From: Strongyloides papillosus
Lineage: Eukaryota > Nematoda > Chromadorea > Rhabditida > Strongyloididae
NCBI GenBank assembly: GCA_005656395.1
Contig: SRSI01000042.1
Span: forward strand, 154,373-218,372
Direction: 5' to 3'
DNA: 64,000 bases
The notes beneath the pieces are model-generated. The model had not been told where the DNA came from. It saw only the letters and a list, made by a program, of their open reading frames with translations, and did no database searches. The position numbers were made by a program, and so were the translations under genes. Positions within the stretch are counted from its first letter, which is position 1, and the number at the start of each line of letters is the position of its first letter. Positions 32,906-43,565 of this stretch are shown in pieces.

Positions 32906-33720
32906 ATTTAATAAGTAAAAGGTAAAATTAAAAAGCTATTTCTTGAGATATAAAACTTACCATACCTGGATTACTCCAATTGTCTTGTCATTTAAAAGAA
33001 TTTATTTTATCCTGATTACCTATATAATGGTCAATTATTCTAAAAAAGCTTACCCAACTTCTATTTATGTCATAGAATCTTCTCTAGAAATTATAATATT
33101 CTTTAATAACAGTACATTTCATTGAATTTATCAACCACGTTGGTTACTTTGATTAAATAAAATTTCATGTTTGAAGAAAAAAAAGGTTTAATTTTATTTA
33201 ACAAAACGAAGGGTCACCTGTTAAATAATCATAAAATAACTATTCCTTCGTTTTTTATTATAATATGTAAAAACAAAATAACGTTATGTTTTTTATAAAT
33301 TTTAGTATTCAATTTCTTTTAAATTAGACATAACAAATAAAAGAGAATTGTATGTATTTTATATGCTAGTAAATTATTATTTTGATTACTAAAACATTGT
33401 ATACTTCCAGTAAAATAATATTTGTTAAAAATAGAAATAATGTGTTTTTGTAAAAAAATAATTAGCATTTCTTATCATTTTGAGGGTATTTTTATTTATT
33501 CTTGAATACATTTTTTGTTTATTTTTATATATTTAATTTGGAGAAATGGTCATAGTATTTTGTTGCTTTTTTAAAGAATCTTTTAAACACATAAAATTAA
33601 TAATTTTTATTTTTTTTGTTTATGTAAATAACGAAAAAAGTACTAGCAAAATATTAAAAATATAAATATTACTTAAACCCACATCATATGTATCGTAGAC
33701 GAAGGATTTGATTTTATGTG

Positions 33721-34234
33721 ATATGATCTCATACAGGTTTATTAAGTAAGAATTATCAATAAGACAACATATCTTATATAAAGATAGTTCTAGGTGATTT
33801 AGAATTAATTTGAGTTTATCAATCAAAATTTATTATTCAGTAGCAGATTGTTACAGTTCAGTAGTACAATTTGTCTACAAGAAAGACTAAATTCTCAGGA
33901 TAATAAACAGTTTAGTATTATGTAAAAAAGAAGCTAAGATTTTAGTATTAAAAAATTACAATAATAACTTTTATGTAGAAAAGTTGCATTAACTTGAATC
34001 CATTAAATTTACCTTAAATGTGCAGATCTACAACTCTGGTAAAATAACACAGGTTTTTATATGGCAACTATAAAGGATAAAAAGCATACATGTTGACAAT
34101 AAAATTAAAATAATATTTATTTACTATCATTATTAAATCAGTTAGCATATTTTATTTGGAATAACGATATTAAAATTCTACAAATTTGTAGATAATAAAT
34201 TTATTGAACATGTGTTAAATCAATAATTTAAGTA
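33721..34234. other. Upstream spacer of locus J
   Basis: Diverged relative of 25,310-25,820 (shared pieces such as GGTGATTTAGAA and ACAATAAT...TTTATGTA), showing that spacers were copied with the genes. No coding frame. Confidence 0.55.
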
Positions 34235-34286
34235 TTTACTTATACTTTTTTTTTGTTTTTTGATTAAAACGTTTTTACTATAAAAA
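34235..34286 (+). promoter_or_regulatory. CAP-family promoter block, locus J
   Basis: TTACTTATACTTTTT (from 34237) and TATAAAAA (34279-34286), 40 bp before the ATG. Confidence 0.7.
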
Positions 34287-34318
34287 GACATAAATTATTA
34301 TTATTTGTTAACCAAAAA

Positions 34319-35324
34319 ATGGTAATATTACATTACGAAATAATTTTTACTTTAATTGTTCTTATTACTTTGACAAACCAAATATTATTAGTCCCATATT
34401 TAGTAAAATTAGCTAAACCAAATTCACTTTTTGAATACAAAGGTCATACCTATAATAGTATAACATCGATGGTAAAAAGTATTCTAAAAGAAAAATTTAT
34501 AGATAAAATTGAAGATGTTTGTATTTATAATGCTGGTAGAAGAGTAGAAAATACGATTGTTAAAATTATTGTACCAACTTGTCAAAGTATATTACCATTT
34601 GCCTATCAGCACTATGGTTCCACTGAAGTTGATGTCATATATCCTAAAAGTTATCGAGATGACGTATATTATTGCGGTTATAGAATCTTCTACGATTTTG
34701 AGAGTGCTCTTGATTATGCATTGAAAACACGTAGCTATATCACATTTAATCCACGTGGTGGCAATCCAATAGCTCCACTAAGAGATTTCTGTATTTTGAC
34801 GACACATGGTAGAATATGTCAAATGAAAAATTCAACTCTTCCGAATTACTGGAAAAAAATTTGGTCTAATTGTAATAGTGATTGCTATTTTTACAAAAAT
34901 TTTATCATCGCAAAAAAAATTGTAAGTTAACTTTAGAACTTATTAATTTCATTATTAGTATTTGCATGAAATTAATTCATATAGAAAGCTTTTTAAAAGT
35001 TTGCCTTTAAATTTGAATACGAAATTATTTGGACTAGCCCAAAAATGTGCTAATTTAATGGCAAAATTAAAACGTTTAAAGTGTGTGAAAATGAAAAACA
35101 TCGATGAAATAACTGCTTATGCTCCTAACGCTAATGGTATGTATTTAATGAAACTATTATTTGAAGATTCTTATTATGTGGATCGTTATACTAATAAAAT
35201 ATTACTAAAAAGTAATGAAATGGGACGATTATTGTCTCCTAAACGAAAATTTATCGGAATTGGTATGACAAAGAAAGGTAATGGAGTATTTATTTGCTTA
35301 AAATATACTTCAATTAAAATGTAG
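34319..35324 (+). CDS. Secreted CAP (SCP/TAPS)-like protein, two exons (locus J), intact
   Basis: Exon 1 34319-34921 (603 nt), intron 34922-34958 (37 bp), exon 2 34959-35324 (366 nt); 322 residues. Signal peptide (IIFTLIVLITLTNQ core). The seven family cysteines sit in EDVCIYNAG, PTCQS, YYCGY, RDFCIL, GRICQMK and SNCNSDC. The CAP half starts YLHEINSYRK and contains LFGLAQKCANLMA, NGMYLMKLLFEDSY and FIGIGMTKKGNGVFICLKY. Very similar to locus I: parts of exon 1 are the same base for base, while the stretch after CIYNAG differs more. Both exons are clean and the promoter is intact. Confidence 0.8.
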
Positions 35325-36030
35325 AGAAATCAGATTAAAATGAATAAATATATTAAATAAAAATTTTTTTATTTAAATTGCTATACTTAATTTGTGAACA
35401 TTATTTAAAAGTTTAGGCAAATCATTTTGTTTAGTAGAATAATGTTCTCCAATATATTGAATAAAAAGAATAATTTATTAAATTTGGCGTATTTTTATTT
35501 ACACAAATTAAACTAAATTTGACATTGATTTTTTTCATAAAATCAAGCAAATTTAATTTTTAATTTTTAGCTTTGTAAATAAAAAAATCTACCACTCTAC
35601 TGAATTAAAATTTTCAAACTTTGCCTAAGACAATAAAATTTATGGGACAAAATGTGCAATTTTTGAGATCATTTCTGACATATCACTATGTTATTCAAAT
35701 AAAAACTATCAATTACACGTTTATATACAGATTTAGCAGTTTTTTTAACCACATTCGTGGGCAATAATTAGATAAAATAGAATTTTGCAGAAATTATTTT
35801 AACAAAATACTAATTAACAAAATAACAGAAATAAATTTTATAGTAATATCTATAATATAAGCGTCATTTTATATTGACTATGAATATGATATTTATTTAA
35901 TAATTATTATTAAGCAAGATAGTATATATTAATATCATTTTTTTATCTAGAAAATGATATAAAAATCATCTTATTTACTTGGCAAATTGTTTACAAAAAC
36001 CATAAATTAAAAAAACAATTTTTTATTGCA
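35325..36030. other. Spacer between loci J and K
   Basis: Contains GTAAATAAAAAAATCTACCAC at about 35575, 539 bp before the next ATG. Otherwise A+T-rich with no coding frame. Confidence 0.5.
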
Positions 36031-36079
36031 TTTACCTATACTTAATAATATTTTAACTGTAAAATTTTCGATATATAAA
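36031..36079 (+). promoter_or_regulatory. CAP-family promoter block, locus K
   Basis: TTTACCTATACTT (36031-36043) and TATATAAA (36072-36079), 42 bp before the ATG; a variant form shared with locus L. Confidence 0.6.
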
Positions 36080-36113
36080 TCCACTAATTATTACTGTTGA
36101 CATACTCAAAAAG

Positions 36114-37124
36114 ATGTTAGTAGCATATTACACGATTAGTATTATTATATTTATTCTAATTGCTTCAACTACCCAATTAATAGTAATTCCATACCTAATA
36201 AGGCTAAAAAATAAAAATAAATTAGTTGAATACAAAGGCTATGTTTACAAAAGTTTATCAGATTTAGTAAAGCGTATTCTTAAAGAACAATTTCCAGAAA
36301 CCATTGAAGGTATTTGCATTTATAATGCTGGTCTGAAAAAAGGAGAACAAATCTATAAAATTTTTTCATTTACATGTGAAAGTATACTAAAATATCGTTA
36401 TCCACACTATGGGTCTATTGAATATGAAGTTATGTATCCTAATAGTGTTCGGCAAAATGCGTACTACTGTGGCAAAGACGTTGCATACAATTTTCCGACA
36501 ATTATTGACTATGCACTTAAAAACCATTGCTATATCCAATTCCGACCACGTCATTTCAGACCAACACCACCACCACTACAGTTTTGTGTCTCTACGTTAC
36601 ATGGTAGATTGTGTCTAGAGAGAACTTCAACAGCTTCTCAATACTGGCAAAATCTTTGGTCTGATTGCGATAGAAAATGTTTTTACGGAAACAATTTTGT
36701 TCGTCCAAGATTGAAAGTAAGTTAATTTTTAAGCTTTTTAAATGTAAATTATTAGTATCTATTAGAGTTAAATTACTACAGAAAGGGTTTATGGAAGAAA
36801 CCTCTATTTCTGAGTGAGAAATTAAGTCTTTCGGCAACCGCTCGAGCTGAAAAAATGGTTAAAAGTAAAAGGATATTACCTAATTCAAAGAAAGATGAAA
36901 CTGAATTGGCTTTTTATGCTCCAGGTGTTTATGGGATTTATATACCGAGGATTATACTTGAAAATTTATTTGAAAAGAACAGTATTTCAAAAAAGGAATC
37001 ATCACACAAAAAAACGTTTTCAATATTATTTGACGGTAATCATGGATATATAGGAATGGGATTTGCAAAAAGAGGTAACGGTGCTTACATTTGCATAAAG
37101 CTTTCTAAAAGCTTAGAAGAATAA
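36114..37124 (+). CDS. Secreted CAP (SCP/TAPS)-like protein, two exons (locus K), intact
   Basis: Exon 1 36114-36716 (603 nt), intron 36717-36755 (39 bp), exon 2 36756-37124 (369 nt); 323 residues. Signal peptide (YTISIIIFILIASTTQ). The cysteine domain has an extra Cys (NHCYIQF) besides the common seven, and a proline stretch (RPTPPPLQF) before LQFCVSTLHGRLC. The CAP half has YLLELNYYRK, LSATARAEKM, YGIYIPRIILENLFEK, SSHKKTFSILF and YIGMGFAKRGNGAYICIKL. With locus L it forms a subgroup with SATARA instead of LAQ-x-RA and a C-terminal SLEE. The SSHKK His may correspond to the CAP GH motif, but the alignment is uncertain. Confidence 0.8.
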
Positions 37125-37823
37125 AATTAAATAAGCCTTTAATTTAATGTGATACATAATAACTTTTTATATAAATTGTTATTCTTAATTCACAAATATT
37201 ATTTTACGAGTTAAATCAAGCTTTTACTCGATAAAATAAGATTTTACAATAATTTAAGTAAAATTATTTACTTTTTAACCAAAATCTACTTTTGTTCAGG
37301 AAATTCAGCTTAGCTTACAATCAAATATTCCTTTTCCATGATTAGAGTCGGTTTTGTGCTTATTTATGTTTTAATTTATAAAAAAATTCAACATTCTCAC
37401 TGGATTCGATTACCATCATTCTCATAAATTGAGTTGTTACAAAGAGTTCAGAAATTGACATTTTATTTCTAAAATAAAATTATGTTATTTAAAAAAAACT
37501 TGTAATTAAACGTAGCTATTGAAATGTAATGTATTATTTTTCACCTACTTGATCATTCATTAGACAAAACAGAATCTATACAGAAACATTATTTTAGTGA
37601 ATTATTAATTGTAAAAATTGTAGAAAGCAATTTTTTGAATATATATACGATTTTGTATCATTTAAATCGAAATTTTTTGTTGAATATGAATAAAATATTT
37701 ACCTATTTTTATTAAAACATACTAACATATTTCAACATTTTTATGAAACGACGATATGTGAATCACTAAAATTGTATGATGAAGAGTTTGTTAATGAATA
37801 GGTTAATAAAATAATTTAAGTGT
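37125..37823. other. Spacer between loci K and L
   Basis: Similar to the L-M spacer; begins ATTAAATAAGCCTTTAATTT as after locus L. No coding frame. Confidence 0.5.
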
Positions 37824-37877
37824 TTGTTTACATTTTATCTTTATTATATTTTAATTGAGAAACTTTTGATATATAAA
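37824..37877 (+). promoter_or_regulatory. CAP-family promoter block, locus L
   Basis: A weak upstream motif (TTTGTTTACATTTTATC) and TATATAAA (37870-37877), 42 bp before the ATG. Confidence 0.55.
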
Positions 37878-37911
37878 TCCATAAATCATTACTATTGATT
37901 TAATTAAAAAG

Positions 37912-38921
37912 ATGCTATTAGCATATTACACGATCAGTTTTATTCTGTTTATTTTAATTGCTTCAACTACCCAATTAATAGTAATTCCATACCTAACAAG
38001 GCTTAAAAATGGACATAAATGTGCTGAATACAAAGGCAATTTATATAGAGATTTTCAAGAAATGATAAAACGTATTCTTACTGAGAAATTTTCAGAAGGC
38101 ATTGAAAGTATTTGTCTTTATAATGCAGGTTTTAAAAGTGGAAGACAAATTCTAAAAATTTATTCACCTAAATGTAAAAGTTTACTAAAATATCGTTATC
38201 CACATTATGGGTCCATTGATTATGATGTTATATCCCCTAATAGTCTACGACAAAATGTGTACTACTGTGGCAATGATGTCACATACAATTTTAAGGCCAT
38301 TGTTGATTATGCATTAAAAAAAAATTGTTTTATTGAATTTAAACCACATCGTTTCAGACCTACACCACCGCCATTACAGTTTTGTATTTATACACTATAC
38401 GGTAGATTATGTCTAATGAGAACTTCACAACCTTCTTATTACTGGCAAAGGCTTTGGTCTGGTTGTGATAAAGAATGTTTTTACAGCAATAATTTCACTA
38501 ATGTGAGGTTGAAAGTAAGTTAATTTTTAAAAATCTTTAAATGCATTATTAGTATCTAATAGATTTTAATTATCATAGAAAACTATTGCGGATGAAAACT
38601 TTATGCTTGAGTTCCAAATTAGGTCTTTCAGCAACCGCTCGAGCTAGGGAAATGGCCAGAAGAAAAACGTTACTACGAAATTCAAGTAAAGCTGAAACTG
38701 AGTTGGCTTTTTATGCTCCAAATGGTTATGGTATCTATGTACCAAGAATTACATTTGAAAGTTTATTTGATAAGAACGGTATTTCAAAAAAGGTATTATC
38801 ACACAAAAAGATTTTATCAGTATTATTTAATGGTAATTATGAATATATAGGATTTGGATTTGCAAAAAGAGGTAACGGTGCTTACATTTGCATAAAGCTT
38901 TCTAAAAGTTTAGAGGAATAA
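37912..38921 (+). CDS. Secreted CAP (SCP/TAPS)-like protein, two exons (locus L), intact
   Basis: Exon 1 37912-38514 (603 nt), intron 38515-38552 (38 bp), exon 2 38553-38921 (369 nt); 323 residues. Signal peptide (YTISFILFILIASTTQ). Cysteine contexts: SICLYNAGF, PKCKS, YYCGN, KNCFIEF, LQFCIYTLYGRLC, and SGCDKEC in place of SNCNSDC. The CAP half has YLIDFNYHRK (Glu to Asp in the first helix), LSATARAREMA, YGIYVPRITFESLF, LSHKKILSVLF and YIGFGFAKRGNGAYICIKL. A recent duplicate of locus K (1,798 bp apart, conserved flanks) but with many replacement changes, so not an identical copy. Confidence 0.8.
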
Positions 38922-39610
38922 AATTAAATAAGCCTTTAATTTAATGTGATAAATAATAACTTTTTGAATAAATTGTCATTCATATTCCACAAATATTATC
39001 TTGTGAGTTAAAGCAAACCTTTACTCGAAAAAATAAGATTTTACAATAATTTAAATAAAATTATTTACTTTTTAATTATAATGTACTTGTGTTTCCAGAA
39101 AATCAGCTCAGCTTATAATCATATTTTCTTTTTTTATAATTAGAGCAGCTTTGTATTTATCTATGCTTCAGTACATAAAAAAATTTACCCTCTTTAACCA
39201 CATTGAATTACTATAATTTCCATAAATCAATTTGTGACACAGCGCTTACAGATTGATAATTAATTTCTAAAATAATTTTATGTCATTGAAAAAAAAACTT
39301 ATAATTACACGTAGTTATTGAAACGTAACAAATTTTTTTGCACATACTTGACCAATCATTAGATAAAATAGAATCTATACAGAAACATTTTTTGTTGAAA
39401 TTCTAATTGTAAAAAATGCAGGAAACAATTTTATTGAATGCATCTATTATTTAGTATCATTTTAATCATTTTTTATATAGAATATGGATAAAATATTTAC
39501 TTAATATTATTAAATATATTAACATTTTTTATATAGAACGACGGTGTGGAAATTAATAAAATTGATTAATAAAGAGTTTGCTAGTGAACAGATTAATAAA
39601 ATAATTTAAG
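38922..39610. other. Spacer between loci L and M
   Basis: Begins like the K-L spacer; no coding frame. Confidence 0.5.
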
Positions 39611-39660
39611 TATTTATGTACACTTTATTATATTTTAGTTAAAATTTTTAACTATAAAAA
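39611..39660 (+). promoter_or_regulatory. CAP-family promoter block, locus M
   Basis: TATTTATGTACACTTTA (39611-39627) and TATAAAAA (39653-39660), 42 bp before the ATG. Confidence 0.6.
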
Positions 39661-39694
39661 GGTATAGATTATTGTTATTTATTTAATCAGAAAA

Positions 39695-40702
39695 ATGTTG
39701 TTATCATTTTATACAATAAGTTTTATTCTGCTTGTTCTAATTGTTTCAACTACCCAATTAATTGTACTTTCATACTTGATAAAAGTAAGAAATAGAAATT
39801 TATATAATGAATATAAAGGTCGTGAATTTACCAAAATAAAAGATATGGTAAATTTTATGCTAAAAGAAAAATTTCCAGAAGGTGTTGAAAATATTTGTAT
39901 TTATAATGTTGGATACAAGCAAGGTAGAAAAATTATAAAGAATTACAAGGAAAATTGTAAAAGTGTATTGCGATATATTTATCCACATTATAGTGACATT
40001 GAATATAATGTTACGTATCCTTATAGTTATCGGAAAGATGTATACACCTGTGGAAGTGATGTTGCTTACAAATTTCAAGCTATTCTTGATTACGCAGTAA
40101 AAAAAAATTGTTTTATACGACTTAAACAGCGTGGCATTAAGCCAACACCTCCACCTTTGATTATATGTGTTTATACGTTAAATGGTAAAAAATGTCAATT
40201 AAAAGATCCAAGCATTTCAGGTTATTGGAAAAGAATTTGGTCTGATTGTAATATTGACTGTTATTTTAGCCTCAATTATGCAATAGCGAGAATTAAAGTA
40301 AGTTTTTTTTATATAATTCAAAAATTCATTATATAGTATTTGATGGAGATTAACTACTATAGAAAGACTTTGAGAAAAGAACCCTTACTTCTTAGCAAGA
40401 AATTGAATATTTTAGCAACAAGGAGAGTTGAGTCAATAGCTCTAGGTAAATGGTTTACACCAGATTTGCGTAAGGACTATCATGATATGGTTGCTTATGC
40501 TTCAAATGGTTATGCAATCTATTTATTAAAAATTCTATTTGATAATGCTTATAATAATAAGCATATCTCAAAAAGCCAATCTTTGAAAAATAAAGATTTC
40601 ATGCTATTAATGAGTAGTAGCTTTAAATATGTTGGATTTGGCTTTTCAAAAATATCTGACAATGTTTATGTTTGTATAAAAGTTTCTAAAAATGAAGCTT
40701 AA
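39695..40702 (+). CDS. Secreted CAP (SCP/TAPS)-like protein, two exons (locus M), intact, last of the array
   Basis: Exon 1 39695-40297 (603 nt), intron 40298-40336 (39 bp), exon 2 40337-40702 (366 nt); 322 residues. Signal peptide (YTISFILLVLIVSTTQ). Cysteine contexts: ENICIYNVGY, ENCKS, YTCGS, KNCFIRL, IICVYTLNGKKC, SDCNIDC. The CAP half has YLMEINYYRK, LNILATRRVES, YAIYLLKILFDNAY and YVGFGFSKISDNVYVCIKV. Unlike most members, the intron starts GTAAGTTTTT, so there is no immediate in-frame stop; unspliced reading continues 13 codons. Combines features of loci G/H (VYTCG-SDVAYKF) and K/L. Confidence 0.8.
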
Positions 40703-41616
40703 TATAACAAAGTACTAAATGAATACGATAACAATAATTTTTTCCATAAAAATATATTATACTCAATTCACAAAAATTATTTTATGAATTAAAGTAAACT
40801 TTTTTATTTGATAAACTAAAGTTCAGCAATAATATAATTGGATTTATTCATTTTTTCATTTGAGTGTACATCCATAGAGAATTTTTCCATATCATTTAGG
40901 CATTTTTTATTAAAATTCTCCTAATAACATTGAATTAAAAAATAAAATATTAATAGCTTTCACACATTACTTTGATATTTTATTCTTACTTTCAAAACAG
41001 ATAAAAACCTTTAACTGTACTTTAGAAGAATGATATGATGAATCATACTTCTAATTGACAAATGAGTCGCTTGAATCATCATATCAAAGAAATTGAGGAA
41101 ATGATTATTACTACATATTGAATGATAAAAAGTTTGTCATGTGATATTAAAAAAAGAAGATAAATATATAGTTTTCCTATATAAACAAAACACCCAAATT
41201 ATTAATAATTTTAAAAAAATGCAACAAATTAAATGAAAAAAAGCTTCAACAACATTTTCAGATATCAAAATAAAAACAATATTTTTAATTGGAAGAGTAA
41301 ATAATATAAAAAACAAAAAACAATAATTGAAATTTAAGCTAAAAAATTAATGGTCTAATAAATCTACCTAGTACTATCAAATAAATATGTAAAACTTTCT
41401 CTTTTACCAAAAAAAGGTATATAAAAGTAATATGTTAATAAAATACCAGTTTTGCGTGTAAATTATTATTCATTCCTTTGTATGAATGAATATCTATCAG
41501 TTCACAATTACAAAAATTGATATTTAAATCCAACTACATTACATAAATATTTTGCTGATAAATTTTACTGTCAATTAAATTCATTTTTTTAAAAATCCAA
41601 ATAATCTAATTTTATA
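40703..41616. other. Spacer between the CAP array and the membrane-protein gene
   Basis: A+T-rich DNA with no coding frame. The CAP array ends here. Confidence 0.5.
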
Positions 41617-43565
41617 ATGTCTATTATTATGAATAGAAATTATAAATTATTATCTTATTTACTAATTTTTTCTATAATCTCCCTCCAATATCTATATTTT
41701 CAAATACATTTTATATATACACTAAAAGATATAAAAAACATATTTTTGTATATCTTTCTATTTATTGTCATTCTCCTCAAACTCATTTTGGAACCATTTA
41801 TTATTTTAATGAAAAAATGGAATAACAATCTTATAAATATAATTTTAAATACAAATTATACGATAATTATATTTGGTTTTATATTATCATTCTCATTTAT
41901 ACTGATTTGGATACCATTCTCTAGTTCATTACATTATCCTTTTCTAATTCAAAAATTTTTATCTCTCCTAATCTTTGAACTTTCACACTCCATCATTAGC
42001 AAAATGGTCCTCCAAAAGATATCTAAGGAGTATTGTGATGTTGAACCATCAAAAATTATTATGTATTTTGAGATTATACAAATAGTAATTTCCATTTTTG
42101 TTACCTTTACATTAACAGCACCCGTAAAAGATTATGTTAGGGAAAAATTTTATGATACTTATAAATTAAATCCTATTTACATAGCAATAACTTCATTACT
42201 CATCCATACAATAGGATATATTTTTTGGAATCTTGGTGAAAAAGATAATAAAAATCAATCAACTAAAATTAAAGACATTTTTAAAGTATCAGTTAAAAAA
42301 ATATTCCACAAACCAATTAAAGAAATTGTAAAAGTTAAAGAAAAAATTGGAATTTCAAGAAGAAGGCATTATTTCTTATTTTGTTTAGCATTCTTTGTAC
42401 GACGCCTTAGAATATCAACAAATTATTTTTTCTTAATTTTTTATACACAAATTCTAACAAAAAATTTATTCTCTCTCTCTTATTATATATTTGTTATATG
42501 TTGTTTAGTTAATAGTTCTATTATATATATTTTAACAAGTAAATACCTTTTATCAGTAGATTGTATAACTCTAAATTCTTTATTCGGTCTTTTATCCCTC
42601 GCCAATATGTTAATTGTTATATTTTTTCAAATAAAATCTTCAAATGGTCTTATGATATATCTCTTTATGGAAAACTTATTTTCACGGTCCTTCCTCGATA
42701 CAATATATACAACATTTTTTCAAAGAGCTGGAAAAGGCAATCAACAAAATAAAATTATAAGGTTTGATAAAGTAAAAGGAATTATTGAAAGTAGTAATAA
42801 TAAAAGTCATAACGTTAAAGAATACAAATTGTCTTTGACTTTTGCTAGGATATTAACAAATCCTGCCGACCTACTTGGTGTATTGTTAATCCTTTTATAT
42901 TTATCACAAACTCACTTTTCTGTAGGTTATTTATGTACATTAGAAAAACAAAGATTATCATTTATTTCATTGATGCGTGTGACTTTTTTTTATTATTTAT
43001 TCTTTTTCAGAAATATCAAAAAGTTGTTGGTGATTATGAAAGCAAATGTCCACTTGTGTCACTGAAAGTAACTAATTCAACTTATGCTAATATATTTAAA
43101 GACCATGTTTTAAGGAATGTCACATTCATTGAAGTTAATGATAATAGCGGAGATAAATTAGGAGATTGGTCTTATAATCCTACAAAACATCTAATAAATG
43201 ATTCAAAGAAAAATGAAGTTTTGATTCTAAAGGACAATCCAAGTGATGATATAGTATATTTAAATGAGCCAGATGAGGAAGATTTTAATCCAAAAAATCC
43301 TAAAAGTATAGACAATGAGGAAGAAATAGAAAATAGGAAAGAAATTACAAAATTGTTAAATGATATTTCAAATAAAGATGATGGTAAAGAAGAGGATTCG
43401 GAAAATGAAAAACTACTATCAATATCCTTAATCCATAAGTATAAATTTACTTTTGAATTTTGCAGGAAATTATCTGATATTTTTCTGACAATCTCTTTAT
43501 CTGTGACATTTATTACATCATTTCTAGAATTACTAATAATGTTTGCTATTCAATACCTTTGTTGA
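41617..43565 (+). CDS. Polytopic membrane protein, possibly MFS/TMEM180-like; at least two exons
   Basis: Two long frames join through an intron ending TTTTTCAG at 43010. The start of the intron is either GTAGGT near 42923 or GTGACT near 42979, both phase 0, so the product is about 615-635 residues. It has about ten very hydrophobic segments, a basic loop (KVSVKKIFHKPIKEIVKVKE), and after the intron a long acidic, Asn-rich loop (KDDGKEEDSENEKL) before a final membrane segment near the C-terminus. The spacing of the second half recalls MFS proteins of the TMEM180/MFSD13A type (a polar motif after a membrane segment, then a loop and A-R-x-L-T-N-P-A-D-x-L-G). That resemblance is by eye and weak. 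Substrate unknown. Single copy, outside the CAP array. Confidence 0.6.

Larger units (their letters stand above)
29350..33720. mobile_element. 4.4 kb element with perfect 20-bp inverted ends
   Basis: CACATAAAATCAAATCCTTC at 29350-29369 is exactly inverted at 33701-33720. Just inside the left end, CCTTCTCTCACGAAGG forms a small hairpin. The left flank is the 3' region of locus I (CAGATTAAA also follows locus J). The right flank resumes in the upstream region typical of the array, so some 800 bp of the usual spacer is missing. Inside are a second element (29733-32126), a 65-bp tandem repeat and an unrecognised decayed frame (about 32176-32905). No clear target-site duplication; the superfamily is unknown. 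Confidence 0.6.
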
